From IMG/VR virus record IMGVR_UViG_3300009703_000118, positions 1 to 22,732 of that record: a stretch of DNA of 22,732 nucleotides; one strand, given 5' to 3'. This DNA comes from a virus. Both the position numbers and the translations under genes were made by a program. Within the stretch, counting starts at the first letter, position 1. Every line of letters begins with the position of its first letter. Positions 21,526-22,732 of this stretch are shown piece by piece. The notes below the pieces were generated by a model. It was not told the origin of the DNA and searched no databases. It worked only from the letters and a program-made list of their open reading frames with translations.

Positions 21526-22026
21526 ATGTTAATTAAATGTAAGCAGAAACGCGAAGGCGGCAGCAAGATTGAAATTGGTGGTTCCACATATCATTTCAAA
21601 CCAGAAGCGGGAGATGGTGATCATGTATGCGAGGTGGCGGACAAGAATCATATCGGACGATTCCTATCTATCACTGAAGGCTATGAATTGGCGGGTGACG
21701 ATAAGCCAGTCGAGCCAGATAAGCCTGATCCCGTGAATCCTGAAAATAACGGCGGCGAAGGTGATGGTACGGATGACTCTAACACTGATGATGGCGAGAA
21801 AACTGACGGTTCCAGCGATGGCGACGCAGGTGAATCTGGCGATAGCGGTACTGACGGCTCCGAAACCGGTGATCAAGGTGTAGATGTGCCGGATGTTTCG
21901 GCTATGAACAAAGATGAGTTGATGTTTTTGGCCAACGAGCGTGGCATTACTGTGAATGACAAATCACCAGTGCCGACCTTGCGTAAGACAATCGCAAATG
22001 CGCTTGAAGTGCAGGCAAACCAGTAA
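21526..22026 (+). CDS. Structural-region protein with acidic linker and SAP/HeH-like C-terminus
   Basis: 166 residues in three parts: an N-terminal beta domain (MLIKCKQKREGGSKIEIGGS, then TYHFKPEAGDGDHVCEVADK, ending FLSITEGYEL) of a type I know from phage head or head-tail regions; an acidic linker (about 62-122, repeats of GDDS/DGTD-like residues); and a C-terminal helix-extension-helix (MNKDELMFLANERGITVNDK, then VPTLRKTIANAL) resembling SAP/HeH domains. AAGGAG lies 10 bases before the ATG. Its role is unknown; the C-terminal domain may bind DNA or protein during head-tail assembly. Confidence 0.6.
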   Translation: MLIKCKQKREGGSKIEIGGSTYHFKPEAGDGDHVCEVADKNHIGRFLSITEGYELAGDDKPVEPDKPDPVNPENNGGEGDGTDDSNTDDGEKTDGSSDGDAGESGDSGTDGSETGDQGVDVPDVSAMNKDELMFLANERGITVNDKSPVPTLRKTIANALEVQANQ

Positions 22027-22045
22027 GTAGCCGGTAGGGGTAATA

Positions 22046-22732
22046 ATGGAGCGCTATCAAGAGTCAATCGCCAACAAATCGGGGAATCCGATTGCTGGCG
22101 CGTCTGTCGTTGTCCAAGATTATCCATCCGGCACGCTGGCAACAATCTATGCCAGCAATAGCACAGCTGATACACCTATCGTTAATTCAGAGCTCACGAC
22201 AGATGCGGATGGTGAGTTTTTCTTCTATGCGCTGAGTGGTCGCTATCAGTTAGTGATCTCAGGTGAGCTCATAACAGGAAAGCTATACGAAGATATAACC
22301 TTGGCCGACACAGAAGAGATTTTAGTAACTGAAGCTTCCAAGGTTGGTGCTGACGACGGCGCAAGCGGCACTTTATGGATCCACGTACAGGGCTTGATAG
22401 ATTATCTTCTGTCTCAATTAGGCTCTAGTTTTATCGGACATATCGATGATGGTGTGGGCGCAAGCCCTACAACGGTTCAAGCTGAATTGCGGAGGGCTGG
22501 CTACACTGACCAACCACTATCCCAATTCGCAGCCACAACTTCTGCGCAGTTGGCTGGCGTACTGAGCGATGAAACGGGAACGGGATTGGCTGTGTTCTCA
22601 AACTCACCGGTATTAGTTACACCGAACTTGGGCACTCCATCTACGCTTGTGGGTACGAACATCACCGGAACGGGAGTAGGATTTACGGCTGGCGCGGCAA
22701 ATGGATTTGCCTCTCTTACGACCGTAGTAAAC
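22046..22732 (+). CDS. Tail fibre protein (5' part, runs off the window)
   Basis: 229 codons without a stop to the window end. ATG 22046 has TAGGGG about 6 bases upstream. The N-terminus (ERYQESIANKSGNPIAGASV, then TTDADGEFFFYALSGRYQLV) is the BppU/fibre-type N-terminal beta domain seen at the start of many phage fibres, and the end (LSDETGTGLAVFSNSPVLVT, then PNLGTPSTLVGTNITGTG) is the repeat type common in tail-fibre shafts. It would attach to the tail and recognise the host surface; the receptor-binding tip lies beyond the window. Confidence 0.85.
   Translation, partial: MERYQESIANKSGNPIAGASVVVQDYPSGTLATIYASNSTADTPIVNSELTTDADGEFFFYALSGRYQLVISGELITGKLYEDITLADTEEILVTEASKVGADDGASGTLWIHVQGLIDYLLSQLGSSFIGHIDDGVGASPTTVQAELRRAGYTDQPLSQFAATTSAQLAGVLSDETGTGLAVFSNSPVLVTPNLGTPSTLVGTNITGTGVGFTAGAANGFASLTTVVN

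Noticed and set aside
1-22732. CRISPR array
   Set aside because: No regularly spaced direct repeats of 23-40 bases were seen.

Overview
This window looks like a contiguous piece of a tailed double-stranded DNA phage (or prophage) of a Gram-negative bacterium. The Gram-negative host is inferred from a complete nested two-component spanin (inner-membrane Rz-like subunit with an Rz1-like lipoprotein inside it). The podovirus-like affiliation is inferred from a P22-type portal of about 727 aa, a scaffold protein and an N4 gp56-type major capsid protein. A proteobacterial host is plausible from the company the genes keep, but the species cannot be read from the sequence. No integrase, tRNA gene or CRISPR array was seen, so lifestyle is open.

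Layout, nearly all on the + strand with many ATGA-type overlaps. (1) 1-8826, early/DNA-metabolism module: a replication initiator-like protein, a DUF6475 partner, a winged-helix protein, a C5 cytosine methyltransferase with a conserved-looking gene overlapping it in another frame, a small HTH protein, a helicase-methyltransferase fusion, another small HTH protein, NinB, a Ref/HNH-type nuclease, small proteins, a Gp49-family protein next to a frameshifted relative, a VRR-NUC nuclease and an unrecognised protein just before lysis. (2) 8870-10632, lysis cassette: M15 peptidase endolysin, a phospholipase-A2-like plus membrane-domain fusion, i-spanin/o-spanin, HP1-type holin. (3) 10610-13060: KTSC protein, a tiny protein, small and large terminase. 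(4) 13061-15690, accessory island splitting the terminase from the portal: a KGG-repeat basic protein, about 0.7 kb without a conventional gene but full of RNA-like hairpins (a candidate structured RNA ending in a strong terminator, then a leader-peptide/attenuator-like arrangement), a small basic protein, a leftward DUF6471 regulator operon, divergent promoters, and a chimeric transposase-derived ORF. (5) 15689-22732, head and tail: a pre-portal protein, portal, scaffold, CsrA-like protein, major capsid, a decoration-like protein, a strong terminator, a SAP/HeH-like acidic-linker protein and a tail fibre that runs off the end.

How they fit together: module 1 copies, recombines and methylates the genome (two methyltransferases of different chemistry suggest evasion of host restriction), module 2 opens the cell, modules 3 and 5 package and build the particle. 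The island in module 4 carries its own promoters and terminators, as expected of moron-type cargo. The most unusual items are the dual-coding C5 methyltransferase locus, the phospholipase-holin fusion with an internal start, the attenuator-like leader and structured RNA, the chimeric transposase behind a regulator-controlled divergent promoter, and the CsrA-like protein between scaffold and capsid genes. All family names rest on recognised sequence patterns; no database search was run.
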